From the NCBI GenBank assembly GCA_004352715.1, contig SCFE01000089.1, positions 1,455,578 through 1,519,577 on the forward strand: 64,000 bases of DNA, read 5' to 3'. Of the stretch, positions 13,311-24,305 are shown in pieces. The position numbers and the translations under genes are program-made. The notes beneath the pieces are model-generated. The model was not told the DNA's origin. It saw only the letters and a program-made list of their open reading frames with translations, and did no database searches. How positions within the stretch are numbered: position 1 is the first letter of the stretch; each line of letters starts with the position of its first letter. Source of the DNA: Hofstenia miamia (lineage: Eukaryota; Xenacoelomorpha; Acoela).

Positions 13311-13890
13311 GGGTGTTTACTCTGGGTCCGCTTTAGTAGCGGAGAAAATAGCTTTAAAATTTGGACAAAGCGGTTTGGTACTATAAAGTCACAATGGGTT
13401 AATTGCCCCTCCGGATATTTGTGAAAAATGAGCAACTTGTCCATCGTTTTGTTTGCCATTTTCAATTTCTATTTTGAAGGTTACCAATCGGATTTCACCA
13501 AAAGAAATGTGTTTGACTAAAACGGATTAGTAAAATTTATTCAAAAACAATTTCTTTCGGCAAATGATGTCGCATTGACTACTTTGTAAACTGCAATAAT
13601 TTGCTCTTGATTTACCACGAAGGCTCGAAATTTTCCGATGCGAAATATTATTTCGATAGTGCTGAACGACGGGCTTTCGTCGGCCGTAACTTGACATCTT
13701 TTTAGGCATAATTACGGAGAATGGTATCGAATTACCACATTGAAACGAAAAGTATATGAAATGATGTTAAACTCTATTTCGTTCTATTGAGTACCTGTCA
13801 TTTGTTTATTGTCAGCCTGTCATATCGGTCATACTGTCTAAGCGAGGCTATTGCGAATTTTTATAATTCATTGATAAGCTGTAAACACCT
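13311..13890. mobile_element. TTAA-flanked candidate MITE (580 bp)
   Basis: The left end is GGGTGTTTAC and the right end GTAAACACCT, a 10-bp inverted repeat with one mismatch. TTAA lies directly outside both ends (13307-13310 and 13891-13894). The region is slightly richer in GC than its surroundings. A 60-codon minus frame inside (13527-13709) has no recognised family. The short TIR makes this less sure than the element at 11995. Confidence 0.5.
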
Positions 13891-14321
13891 TTAAGTCATC
13901 AAAATCAATAAACTTACACACAATTTTATAATACAGAGCTTCATTTTAAATAATTTACGATCATGCAATGTCTTTGGGCTCCTCACTACAAGTAACAGAG
14001 AACAATCCTGCTAGAGCGGTACCAAATGGTGTTAGACATTAAATCCAATATTGGATTAGATTTGATTTGTACGTTTCCATTGGCTAATTTTACAACATAT
14101 TGCATAAATTCGCTTAATAATTTGCCGTTTTTCATTGCTGCTTGTATTGTAGATCTTCAGCCTCTGAGTACCGTAAATAAAAGGAATATTTCACATTTTT
14201 AATTTAACGCCATACTTTTGCATTTAGTACTAAATATTGGTTTGAAAAACAGCCAAATTCGTTGAATACATTTAAAATACATCCTATTGTGTGTTTCATA
14301 ATTAATTCTGATTTTCTTTAG

Positions 14322-14475
14322 GGAAGCATTCCGATCACGTTTGCAGTCCCTCCAATATGTTCTGATGTTATTAACTGCTCACAATTAACTGTGGAGATTT
14401 CAGGCAAATACATTAAATCCACAGTTAAGGCTTATCCAGCTTCAAAAGATGGTTATTTTTTTTTCACAGCACCTG
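14322..14475 (+). CDS. adaptor gene exon 2: core of DBB (Ig-like) domain
   Basis: Acceptor ttttctttag and donor g|gtaaca bound an exon of 154 nt, incoming phase 0 and outgoing phase 1. It encodes GSIPITFAVPPICSDV, then a beta-rich stretch with LTVEISGKYIKSTVKAY, ending DGYFFFTAP. The pattern is alternating hydrophobic strands, a G-containing hairpin and a terminal aromatic-x-AP. It fits the transcription-factor-Ig-like DBB domain of BCAP (PIK3AP1), BANK1 and insect Dof/Stumps, cytoplasmic adaptors that couple receptors to PI3K or MAPK signalling. The identity is by remembered domain pattern; the exon structure is seen directly. Confidence 0.75.
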
Positions 14476-15398
14476 GTAACAGTTTAATTTTTGGAGATAT
14501 TAAATGTTAAGCCCAGATATCTGTTTGAATATCTTTTGAGTAATTCATATGAACTTATTAACTGTTTACATTTATTTGTAATTTCTAACACAGTAGTTCG
14601 CATACTGTACATCATCAAATTTGTCTAGCATTTTTTAAAAAATCTGTTTCATAAAGAAATATTTTTGACTAATATGAATAATTTTTCTTGCTGCTTTTGA
14701 TTACCGTAAAATATTAGTCCCTAGTTATAATTCACTTACCGTTTTGCTTATTTATAAATTCATAAGATAATTATACCTTAAGATCCTGCATTTCATTGTG
14801 AATTTAATTCTGGTAATGGGATTGGTCGACTTTGGATTTCAATAATAAAATAATATGTAAAGAATAATTTTCTCACACAAACGAAGTATTGCATGCACAT
14901 TTAGTGATGTTATTGAGTCTTCATGTTATAGTTGAGCCGCCTCTATCTTTCTTAACGTCACAATGTATTGGCGAATATGAAAGTAGCGTTTACCTTTCGC
15001 AAATTAAGTCCTAGTGATTAAAGAATAAAGTTTTAGTTGTACTATTTACCATTCTGCTAATTTAACATAATGACAAATGAAATTTATTCAAGCTGATATG
15101 ATATATAGGCAATGTTTATGATTATTTTTTCATTTGACACATTGATGTTTGGATTTCACACTATTATTGGTTACAAAATACGTAAAGCTGTTTTTTCTTG
15201 TGACCCATACAAATATGTACACCTGAAATAAAGTGCACTAGTCTTAAAAAATGATTAACTTCATGTGAGTTAATCTATTGCCGAACGAAAATTCCCATCG
15301 TGTTTACATAAAATAAATAAATATCAGCTTCTATTTCAAATATACTTAAATAGTTGCCTTTTCTTAAGTAGCACTTTTTACCTACTTTCATTGCACAG
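14476..15398 (+). other. intron 2
   Basis: Runs from GT at 14476 to AG at 15397-15398, with a pyrimidine-rich tract (ctactttcattgcacag) before the acceptor. No repeats or genes recognised inside. Confidence 0.6.
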
Positions 15399-15656
15399 GA
15401 AGTCCCAATGTTGCTACTTCAGTTGTTGAGGTTTTCCACAAATCAACTTTAATGGGAAGATCACGCCTTAATTATATTCGCGATGAAGTCGTCAACTTTT
15501 TCGATGATGTTATAAATACCATTCATACACAGAAGTACATAGCTGAGGAAGATCTTTCTTGTCGGATCAAATCTTTATCAATAACTTACGAAGCAATAGA
15601 GGAGAAGTTTCTATTACTAGCTCAACTTTTAACTCTCTATTTTACTCCAGTGAAAG
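15399..15656 (+). CDS. adaptor gene exon 3: end of DBB domain and helical linker
   Basis: The longest exon (258 nt, phase 1 to 1) lies between ttgcacag and aaag|gtac. It reads GSPNVATSVVEVFHKSTLMG, closing the Ig-like fold, then RLNYIRDEVVNFFDDVIN and a helical segment with EEKFLLLAQLLTLYF. In BCAP/BANK1 the DBB domain is followed by a helical stretch before the ankyrin repeats, and the order here is the same. The exon has no in-frame stop and its phases fit both neighbours. Confidence 0.8.
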
Positions 15657-16547
15657 GTACACACTTTGTTTCTTAAATATTACATACATTCGTAAATTCC
15701 CCGTCCAAGCATATGCACAATCTTGTAATATGTCTTTTTTCAATTACTTCAGATTGTTTCCGTGAGTGTAAAACTAGTTTTAGTTCAATGTTTATAATGT
15801 TATTGAATTGGAAATGGGCCCAATTTTGATGCCAAACAAATATCCATATGAATAGTTAGATATTCAAACCCATGTACATATAATCTTGCTCTGGCCCATT
15901 TTATTCTCATTCTGGAACCGTTTTTGAAACACCAAAAATGCAATTACAATATGATACATATCCTACTTTATTGATACCTAACTAGATACTATGAGTTATA
16001 GTGCTTTACTGTTAAATTTTTTAAGCAACTTAGAATTTACAAATAAAGCGCATAATGTTCCGCAACCTAAACAATAGCATTAAACTTAATTTATCATGCG
16101 GTTCAGCTTCTTTGTGGCAGGCCCATATTAGGTCTATATCCTGTCCAGGCCATGAGTTGTTCGGCTCAGATTCCAACTTTGGTATGAGCAGATAACAATT
16201 GAAATGTATTTTGACTACTTCTTTTCATATCTCATTTTTACACTACGCAACGAGTATTGTTTTTAATTGAGTAAGTTCATAGATCAAATGACCTGAAAAG
16301 CGAGGCATGCAACTAATTAAAGTACTTTATTTTTCTTCTACTGGTCTATTTTTTCTTAAACTTATTGTGTCGTATGTAAAATTCGTACAAATTATATAAT
16401 TTTCTAAACACTTTTATATTATTTCATGTTTTAAAATACCACTTTCCTATTAATAGATAACATATTACAACTAGTAAACCGCATTTCATTGGTTCAAAAC
16501 ATTTTACAATATTGGCATTCCTTCATTGATGTTTTGCATAAATTTAG
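15657..16547 (+). other. intron 3
   Basis: GT at 15657 to AG at 16546-16547. AT-rich, no repeats or genes recognised. Confidence 0.6.
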
Positions 16548-16719
16548 GTAATCGTAGCGAAACGCCTATACACGTTCTATGTAGATTCGGATTCGAGAAG
16601 GTGTTGGATTACCTCATGTCGAATAGTGCCGTTTATCACTATCTCTGTGTTGAGGACAGAGACGGGAAAACTCCAGCTGACATCCTAATTGAAAAGGGAA
16701 TTACACCTGAGACTTTTGG
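16548..16719 (+). CDS. adaptor gene exon 4: ankyrin-like repeat
   Basis: 172 nt, incoming phase 1, outgoing phase 2, between gcataaatttag and ttttgg|gtattgg. The product NRSETPIHVLCRFGFEKVL has the ankyrin pattern xTPLHxAxxxGxxxxVxxLL with cysteine at the usual Ala position. It continues with EDRDGKTPADILIEKG, the start of a second repeat (DxxGxTPxDxA). This matches the short ankyrin region of BCAP, BANK1 and Dof. With exons 2 and 3 it gives the domain order DBB, helices, ankyrin, the main reason for the family call. Confidence 0.8.
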
Positions 16720-19707
16720 GTATTGGTTTTTATATATCTAATTGGATAACTTGAGTTTTCTTACAATGATATCTAATATTTGATTACACTACATTGTAGT
16801 ATTTTAAAGAAACGCTTTGTTAGAAAATTGGAATACGTTTGACTTAAAATGTTTTCTTAGAATATTTTTAGATATATATGTACTGTATTTATAATTTATA
16901 CTAATTTAAATTTATCTTGTGATGAGTGATCTGATTTAACTGCCCACCATGCATTTCATATTCTTATTCAGGAGAAATCCTAATATATCGTTAACATAAA
17001 TTTTGATGGCCCCTTGCTCATTACATGGCTTTGTTGAGGTATTTTCAGTCACTTTTTTTAAGCTCCAAATGTTATTAAATATATTCTGTAAGCGAAGTTT
17101 CAATTTAACTGACACTTTGTTTCTTTTTTTCTTGAATAGGGGATCTAAACACCTATGCTAATTGTATGTTTCCAATATTTTTATGTTTCTTACTACATAA
17201 TGCAATTGATAATATTTCATTGCACTGCAAAGCGTTTTTTTGTTGTGGAACTTGAAAAGGTGGTTTATTGGAGACAGGCACAAAATTTGCATAAATTCAT
17301 CTAATGCAGTTTCCTAATGTAAAAATGGGATTTTAGCGAATGTGTTTTTAAAACTCAATTTATCTTCGGTATAGTGTGCCCACAAGTCATAGTTGTAAAA
17401 CGGGTCCGGTCGAATAGTTCACATTTAATTGAAATTCATATACATGTAAATAATATTTGTTTAATTTAAACTTTATTTATAATAATTATAATAAATTAAA
17501 CTATTATAATACATTTGATTGTTAATTTGCGATTTCAATTCAGTACTCCATGATTATTATGATTAATAGATACGAAACCTCAATACAGATAAACAGCGAA
17601 CTTAGAGAAAATATTTCTATAAAGCTAATTTGTGAGATTCACTGTGCTCTCCGAGGTTATTAGACGTCAATTATTTCAGCGCAATCAGAACCTGATGATT
17701 TATCTTCATATGGACTGACAACCATCAACATGCGATCACATCTTTCCACAGAACTTTTTGAGGCAATTCAATTTCTATACTTTACAATTAGCAATACAAA
17801 TACACTTCAAATTTGTTGCTTTATCACAAAACTTTTTAAATTCTTTTTACAGAAACCTGAATTATTCTAAAATTCGGTCGTATGATTCTGTGATCAAATC
17901 CCAAAGGTCAGGTTCGGGTCGTGTTTAAAAATCTCAACCAAATTACGACTATGGTGCAAATATGATTACTGAGTCGACGACTACGGAAAATGGGCCTGAT
18001 AATCCAAATTGTATATATCTTTGAAGATTTGCTCATGATAGTACACAAAGCTTCAGGTTAATAAGTATAGAATCGCACGTAATTTTGAAATTCAGATTTT
18101 CGGTGCATTGTTTACCGATAGGTCTGGCCGTGACAGCATTTGACGCCGGTGGTATACCATAGAATTTTACGATAATAAAATATTCATTCATCTGCATGTT
18201 TCGCATTTTGCCATGGAATTTATTGATTTAAGATGCGCCGTCTTGATAGCAAAATTGAATGGAACAATAAACTAAAAACTTATATTGGCGGAAAAGAGTT
18301 TAACATAACAGCCGGATAATCGACGATTTAGCTTAACGAAATTCTCTTCAATTCAGTTGCAGTTTCATTTCGATAATTGACGGGCCGCAGCCCGTCTATT
18401 TGCTATAGACCCTACATTATTGTTCATTTACCAACCTTTTATATGTGCTAAAAACCTTAAGTGAATTATTGGAATTTTATAAATTTGTTCATCTTTCTTA
18501 TTACATCCACTCAATGCTCCGAAATCACAGACTGTATTCCGAGGAACGGAGATATCCACTCTCTTATTGTCTTGTTATTGTGAATGTTATGTCAGTCAAA
18601 AATCTGTAGGTACCGTATTGTAATATTTGTAATTAATAACCCGCTTCCACTGTTTATCATGGTTATTATGAAAGTGCTATTTATTAAAAAACCAAAAACC
18701 GTTTAAAACGATTTATGTAAGTTTAATCTGAAGACATGAGTATCATTAAATGTGGGAGGTAATAAACCGGTTTTTGTTTGACCAACTAATTATATTTTAC
18801 TTGCCTTGCTAATTTTTCTACAAATATTTCCAACTGAAATTTTTAATAAAATGCATTTGATATTTAATAAATGTGAACAATTTTTTGCTATGCAAAATGC
18901 AATAGCTGTTCAAATAAATTTGAAACACGATTTTATGCGAATTGAGGATTAGAAAAACGCTTTTTACTAGCTTTGAAGAAATCCATATTGAGACAAGTGC
19001 AAACAGTTATTCCTATAACCACATATTGAAGAATAACGAAATATTGAATTTTCCATATACGTATCCTTTCATCGTTTTATTTTGTTAATTTTTCTGTGAA
19101 AATTCAAAAAATATTATATTTTCAGTTCAAATTATGAGGCTAATTATATGAATACGTCATTATTTAGTTTAAGTCCATCCAAATATACATTAAAATAAAG
19201 TTTTTTTCTGAGGGGCGTGTTTTTTTTAGCAACAGCGTATTCTATAAAATATGCAATTTCACATAAACTATGTATACATATACTAAGCTAAAAGGCAGTT
19301 GTTAACTGCAAACATTGAGCATCTGATTTATTCCAATCTTATCTAGCTTGTTAGAAGAGTATTGTGTTCATTCTATAAGTAGACGTGTCAATGATTGTAA
19401 ATATTCAATTTACCACCAGCAAATGATGACTCCTTTCGAAATTCATATAAGTGTTTTCAGCTTATTGCTCCTCATAAATTAACTTTGCTCTCAATTTTAT
19501 TTGTTTTTTGAATTTCATATCTTAGGTTCAACCAATGCTATTAAATTTCTATCTAACAATAGTAGAATATCAATAGTAAGCCATTATACGCAGAAATAGT
19601 CCATATTTTTGGATTTCCGCTTTGTTTAATTTCGTAAAATGTTCTTAGATTAACATAAATACATTTTTTCACATTTTGACCCACTCTCATGACTGTTATA
19701 CTTAATA

Positions 19708-19745
<38 letters not shown>

Positions 19746-20110
19746 CGCGCTTTGTACACTTTTGTATACTTATGAAACATTTCGAAAAAATTTTTTCTAT
19801 CATTCATTAGAAGATATTTTGTTGGAAAAAAATCATTTCGTTAAAAAAATGTTTGTACTTCAATTTGTGCGATTATGTGAGAGTTTTTGTGTGTTTGACA
19901 GTCTGGATATATTGATTGTCTATTAGAAAACTTTTGAGTAGTGACTCGAAATTTTCACAGAAAGTATGTCATGACCCAATCGCCCAAAGATGAATTCATT
20001 ATATTTTGGAGCTGATCCGAATCATCATCTGTCAATAAATTTAGTTATAGTTGTAAGTGAATAGAGAGGGGTGTACAAAGTACATTTCCATAATTTGAGA
20101 GAATTATATN

Positions 20111-20143
<33 letters not shown>

Positions 20144-20983
20144 ATATCAAATTTAAAGGCTACAACTTAAGCGGCCAGTGTGAAATAATCACTTTAAGTA
20201 GTAAAATAAATGTAAGTGGAATGTATTAATAACGATTTTTAATAATTGATAGGGCGAGATTGTTTTTTCAGTGACATTTCGGAGTTTTTCTGAAGACTTC
20301 ATACATTTACATGAGATAAGATCAGATAACAATACATCAATATGGGTAATTCGATTAATATACAACCGTAAATTTAAAAGTATGTGATATATTCGAGTGA
20401 TAAACAATGGTTGTACGGAAACAAAACTTTTCTTTTGATAATCCAAAACTAAGCATCAATTACATTACAATTTACACAAATGAAGAGTAGCACAATCTTT
20501 CGAAAATTCTCAATAGTAAAAGTACGGAAAAGCAATATAGCGTTTACAAGGAGTTCTGTAAACTAGAAAGACTACCACCCCTTCTACAAATATGATACAA
20601 TATTGAAGATGCAATTTCCTATAAACTTTCAGATTCATACTAAAAATATTCTTTCAGAATTTTTAACAGAGAAGAAATCTGCCCCCATTGATTTGCGTTG
20701 TTGCGTAGATCTCTCATTTGGATCACTTTGAAGACCGACCACACAAACGTGTTCAATTCTTGTTGAAATTCTGTGTTGACAAGCAATGCATGAGGAATTC
20801 TTATTTGGTGGTGGTTGCTGCTACTCAAAACGATCCAGATGATCGACGATTTTCGATATATTGCCAGAGGAATAGAGGTAGATTTCATAGTTGAGAGGGG
20901 TTAACTTGTAAGATTACAAGAATGTCTATCATAAATGTCACATATTCTAGGAGAAAAATCGTGGTTACGTCATTGGTTATATG
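16720..20983. other. intron 4, first part: microsatellites and a hairpin
   Basis: AT-rich intronic DNA. It holds TA microsatellites at 19711-19743 and about 20105-20139 (an N lies at 20110). A perfect 7-bp hairpin with a 4-nt loop (GACGGGC-CGCA-GCCCGTC) is at 18379-18396. A minus-strand ORF at 20640-20888 (containing LVNTEFQQELNTFVW) looks protein-like but matches no family I know. Confidence 0.4.
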
Positions 20984-21259
20984 GTTTAAAACGCCCCTTG
21001 GCAAAAAAGTAAAAACGTATTAATACATATTAATGTTTATTTAACTCTAGTCTATAGTGTGAAGCAGTGGTCCTCAACCTTTTTGTTGCCGCAGACCGGT
21101 AAGCGTTAGACAATTTTACCGCGACCCGGGGCTCGATTGTTTACTTGCAACTTACATGTAGCATCGTACCAACAACATAACATGAAAATAAAAGCCTCGA
21201 AATAATAATAAATATATCATTAAAAAGTTTACATTGAAAATTTACTTTAAATATTCCTT

Positions 21260-23230
21260 TCAAAGTAAAATACAGGTACACCAGAAAAACGAATATAAAG
21301 TGCATGAACATTTTAACTTACTAGAACACCAGGTCAATGAGAACTTTGAGCTTGTTTCTTTGCAATCAGACGGCCCCATCTGGGAGCAATAGGAGACAAT
21401 AACGCCCCGAGTGTGTTGGATGTCTAGTTTATTCCGATATTTTGTTTTAGTTGCTGTTACTGCCGAAAACCCCGCTTCACGCAGATAGGTTGTCGGAAAT
21501 GGCAGCAAGGCTTTAAGTGCTTTGGTGGCGATTTTAGGTTATTCTGCCAAGACTTTATTCTATAACACCGGCAGAGGTGTTGTTTCAAACTTACTTTTCA
21601 GGCACCATCATTTGTGGTCTCAAGCAGTTGATCTTTTTCTTCCATTGATAAACTAGATTTGCCTGGCTTGTTGACAAATGGGTCTCGAATCTATTCCTTG
21701 TCACTTCGTGGGTCTTTTGTCTTTGGAAAATAACGCTCGAACTCTTGTGAAAGCAAGGACAGATGATGGTGCACCAACCGGAAGAATGAAACCTCAGGAT
21801 CAGTATCACCAAAAATACTTGCCAATGCTTGAAACATGTCCAAATGCCTTTGTTCACGCGTTGTCCCCACAACTCCAATTTAGCTTTAAACTCGGCTATT
21901 TTATCTGCTAACTCTTTTTTCCCTGAAGGGACAGATGCCAGATTGACCTCATTGGTTGAATATATCNGCTTTAAGTGCTTTGGTGGCGATTTTAGGTTAT
22001 TCTGCCAAGACTTTATTCTATAACACCGGCAGAGGTGTTGTTTCAAACTTACTTTTCAGGCACCATCATTTGTGGTCTCAAGCAGTTGATCTTTTTCTTC
22101 CATTGATAAACTAGATTTGCCTGGCTTGTTGACAAATGGGTCTCGAATCTATTCCTTGTCACTTCGTGGGTCTTTTGTCTTTGGAAAATAACGCTCGAAC
22201 TCTTGTGAAAGCAAGGACAGATGATGGTGCACCAACCGGAAGAATGAAACCTCAGGATCAGTATCACCAAAAATACTTGCCAATGCTTGAAACATGTCCA
22301 AATGCCTTTGTTCACGCGTTGTCCCCACAACTCCAATTTAGCTTTAAACTCGGCTATTTTATCTGCTAACTTGTCAATAATTATCTTTTTTCCCTGAAGG
22401 GACAGATGCCAGATTGACCTCATTGAGCAGGTTGAATATATCACACAAATATGCCAGTTTTGCGAGCCATACTTTGTCACAGAAATTTACTGCCATTGGG
22501 GACTTCTTTTCTAGAAAACCTTTTCAATGGCTCTCATAATTCAAACACCCTGTTTAATGATTTTCCTCGGGATTACCATCTTATTTCGGCAGGCAAGAGA
22601 AGCCATCTGTGCTCTGCATCCATCTCCTTACAAAGCTGCTAAAATAGGCGCGAGTTATGGGCGTGTACTTTTATGTCATTCAACATACTATTAAATTCCG
22701 GTGACATTTTTCGGCTTTCCAACATTCTCTATGAAGGATACAATGCGTTCATTCACTGTCAGGTGCAACTTCCTTAATCCGAGTAGTTAAACCAGCTAGT
22801 CGTCCAGTTATGGCAGCAACTCCGTCTGTGCATATGCCTATACACAAGGTCCATTTCAGTTGTCCTGACATATAACTATCAAGTGACTTGAACACTTCTA
22901 TTTCTGTGGTGCTAGTTGGTAAAGATAATACACAAAAAATCCTCATGCACAGACTTCTGATAAAGATATCGCACATAAACAAGTAACTTTACTTTCTTGT
23001 CAATATCTGTAAATTCGTCAACCTGGAGAGCGTACCACGGTGATGTATTGATTCTTTCCAACAATGTCCTCAGCTGTTTCCTCAATGCGCCTACTCACAG
23101 TGCTAGCCGAAAAAGGCACATGTGCTATTCTTTTGACAGCATCCTCTCCTAACATTTCACGGCAAATATCTTTAGTGGAGGGCAAGATTAATTCTTCTCC
23201 ATTGGAAAGTGGCTTGACTCATTGTCAAGG
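21260..23230 (-). pseudogene. hAT transposase of the ZBED5/SCAND3-like group, broken
   Basis: In minus-strand order the blocks are: KRIAHVPFSASTVSRRIEE (about 23080-23150); a DEFTDIDKK-like piece (about 23000-23035); 22749-22982 with WTLCIGICTDGVAAITGR (the second catalytic Asp region, CTDGAAAMTG in relatives) and GLTTRIKEVAPDSE; a KIAEFKAKLELW segment (22049-22480, repeated at 21591-22046); and 21260-21508 with LPFPTTYLREAGFSAVTATK followed by RNKLDIQ, the C-terminal dimerisation block. Stops and frameshifts between blocks show it is inactive. The related vertebrate proteins ZBED5 and SCAND3 are domesticated members of this family. Confidence 0.85.
21510..22443. repeat. near-identical 0.46-kb tandem duplication around an N
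   Basis: Copy 1 runs 21510-21966 and copy 2 from 21968 to about 22443, with a single N at 21967 between them. The copies are almost identical. Copy 2 has about 14-15 extra bases (ttgtcaataatta region, about 22370-22385) and 5 extra bases (agcag, about 22425) that copy 1 lacks. This pattern suggests two alleles of the same segment joined end to end in assembly, rather than a true duplication. Confidence 0.8.
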
Positions 23231-23817
23231 TCACGCCGAAGGCAGCCAACCGCTGTTGAGCAATCAAAACACGAGTCACAAGACACACAAACACACTTAC
23301 AACACTAGTGACTAAGCTTACAGACTAATCTTATGACAAAGCGTTTATACTGAGATAAAAAGCTTTAAAAACTGTACACATGTATGCAAACTGTATTCCT
23401 AAACTGTATTTCTTGCGCGGCCCGGGACCAATTGGTCTACGGACCGACATCGGTCCGCGGCCCACCGGTTGGGGACCACTGGTGTGAAGGATAGACTTGG
23501 TGCAAGTTCATAAGCTTCTTGATTTCCGGTTCCATTTTAGTAAGAAACAGTCCTAAATCTCCCCATCTCGCTATATCCAGGCGGCTTCTTTTGTTATCCA
23601 GAAGCCATGTGACGGCATTGAACGCACGCTCTACTAAGTATGAGCTTGCAATTGCGATGAAAAAAATTTATTCTCGGTGCTCCCAATCGCCCCAAGAGGG
23701 CACTGGCGCCCACCTTGGGAACCACTGGTTTAAAACATACCTTGTTTAAAACCTGCTCATTGTATTAAGCAATTTCTAGCAATGGGCTGCAATTGGCTAA
23801 CTGATTGAAGCACTTAA

Positions 23818-24065
23818 AGCCCTGTTTACATGATAGTTTTTCTCTTATGAGTTTATCTTTATTTACGAAACAATTATCAGAGTAACAAAATATTATTTAC
23901 GTTTACCCGATAAGTTTTTCCTTATGAGTTAGATGCTTAACTGCAAAACTTGCCAACATTTTCTGAGTTCGTAAGCAATTATCTCGAGCTAGTTTGCGTT
24001 TACACGATAGGTTTTCCGCTGCATAAAGAGAAGTTATAAGGGTAAACTTATCGTGTAAACGGGGC
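23818..24065. mobile_element. TTAA-flanked MITE (248 bp) with repeated subterminal motif
   Basis: TTAA lies at 23814-23817 and 24066-24069. The left end AGCCCTGTTTACATGATAG matches the reverse complement of the right end, GCCCCGTTTACACGATAAG, with a few differences and a one-base offset. The motif GTTTACnCGATAnGTTT also occurs at about 23901 and 23998, giving three direct copies and one inverted copy. Repeated subterminal motifs are often transposase binding sites (inference). Non-coding. Confidence 0.65.
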
Positions 24066-24261
24066 TTAAAGCAGGGGTTTGTCCTAATTGAAAAAAAGGA
24101 AGAAACGCATACATGGCACATGTTGTCAAAATTCGTGATTGTTGAAGATTAACAAAACAAACTTTTGTGCATTTAGGTGAAATTTCATGTGAACAATGAC
24201 AGGGACCTAGTTTCGAATACTTCTAATAACTAATTAATATAAAAAAGTGGAACACATTCCA

Positions 24262-24305
24262 TTGTCAATGTGAGGAGATGCCGTCCCCGCCCCGCTACAC
24301 TGCTG
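24262..24305. mobile_element. hAT-like terminus fragment
   Basis: gaggagatgccgtccccgcc followed by ccgctacactgctg reads on the minus strand as CAGCAGTGTAGCGGGGCGG, similar to common hAT ends. No partner end or target duplication was found. Fragment only. Confidence 0.3.

Larger units (their letters stand above)
21065..23481 (-). mobile_element. hAT (Charlie/ZBED-like) transposon, 2417 bp
   Basis: Starts cagtggtcctcaacc and ends ggttggggaccactg, imperfect inverted repeats of the hAT-Charlie type. An 8-bp duplication gtgtgaag lies directly outside (21057-21064 and 23482-23489). The interior encodes a decayed transposase on the minus strand. The ends and the target duplication are seen directly. 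It is inserted in another hAT (20992-23727). Its length includes a 0.46-kb duplication that may be an assembly artefact (see 21510-22443). Confidence 0.9.
20992..23727 (-). mobile_element. internally deleted hAT element, interrupted by a second hAT
   Basis: The right end, read on the minus strand, begins CAGTGGTTCCCAAGG (23727 downward), a typical hAT terminus. Soon after it comes the C-terminal transposase block VERAFNAVTWLLDNKRSRLD, then GDLGLFLTKMEPEIKKL, reading toward a stop. An 8-bp direct repeat gtttaaaa flanks the element (20984-20991 and 23728-23735). The left terminus (cgccccttggc) does not match the right TIR well and may be eroded. Without the 2.4-kb insert the element is only about 310 bp: the 5' terminus fused to the 3' end of the ORF, so an internal-deletion derivative. 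The insert lies within the last codons of the ORF. Confidence 0.75.

Noticed and set aside
22136-22369. 77-codon + strand ORF present twice (also 21678-21911)
   Set aside because: Antisense shadow of the hAT transposase; it appears twice only because the segment is duplicated around the N.
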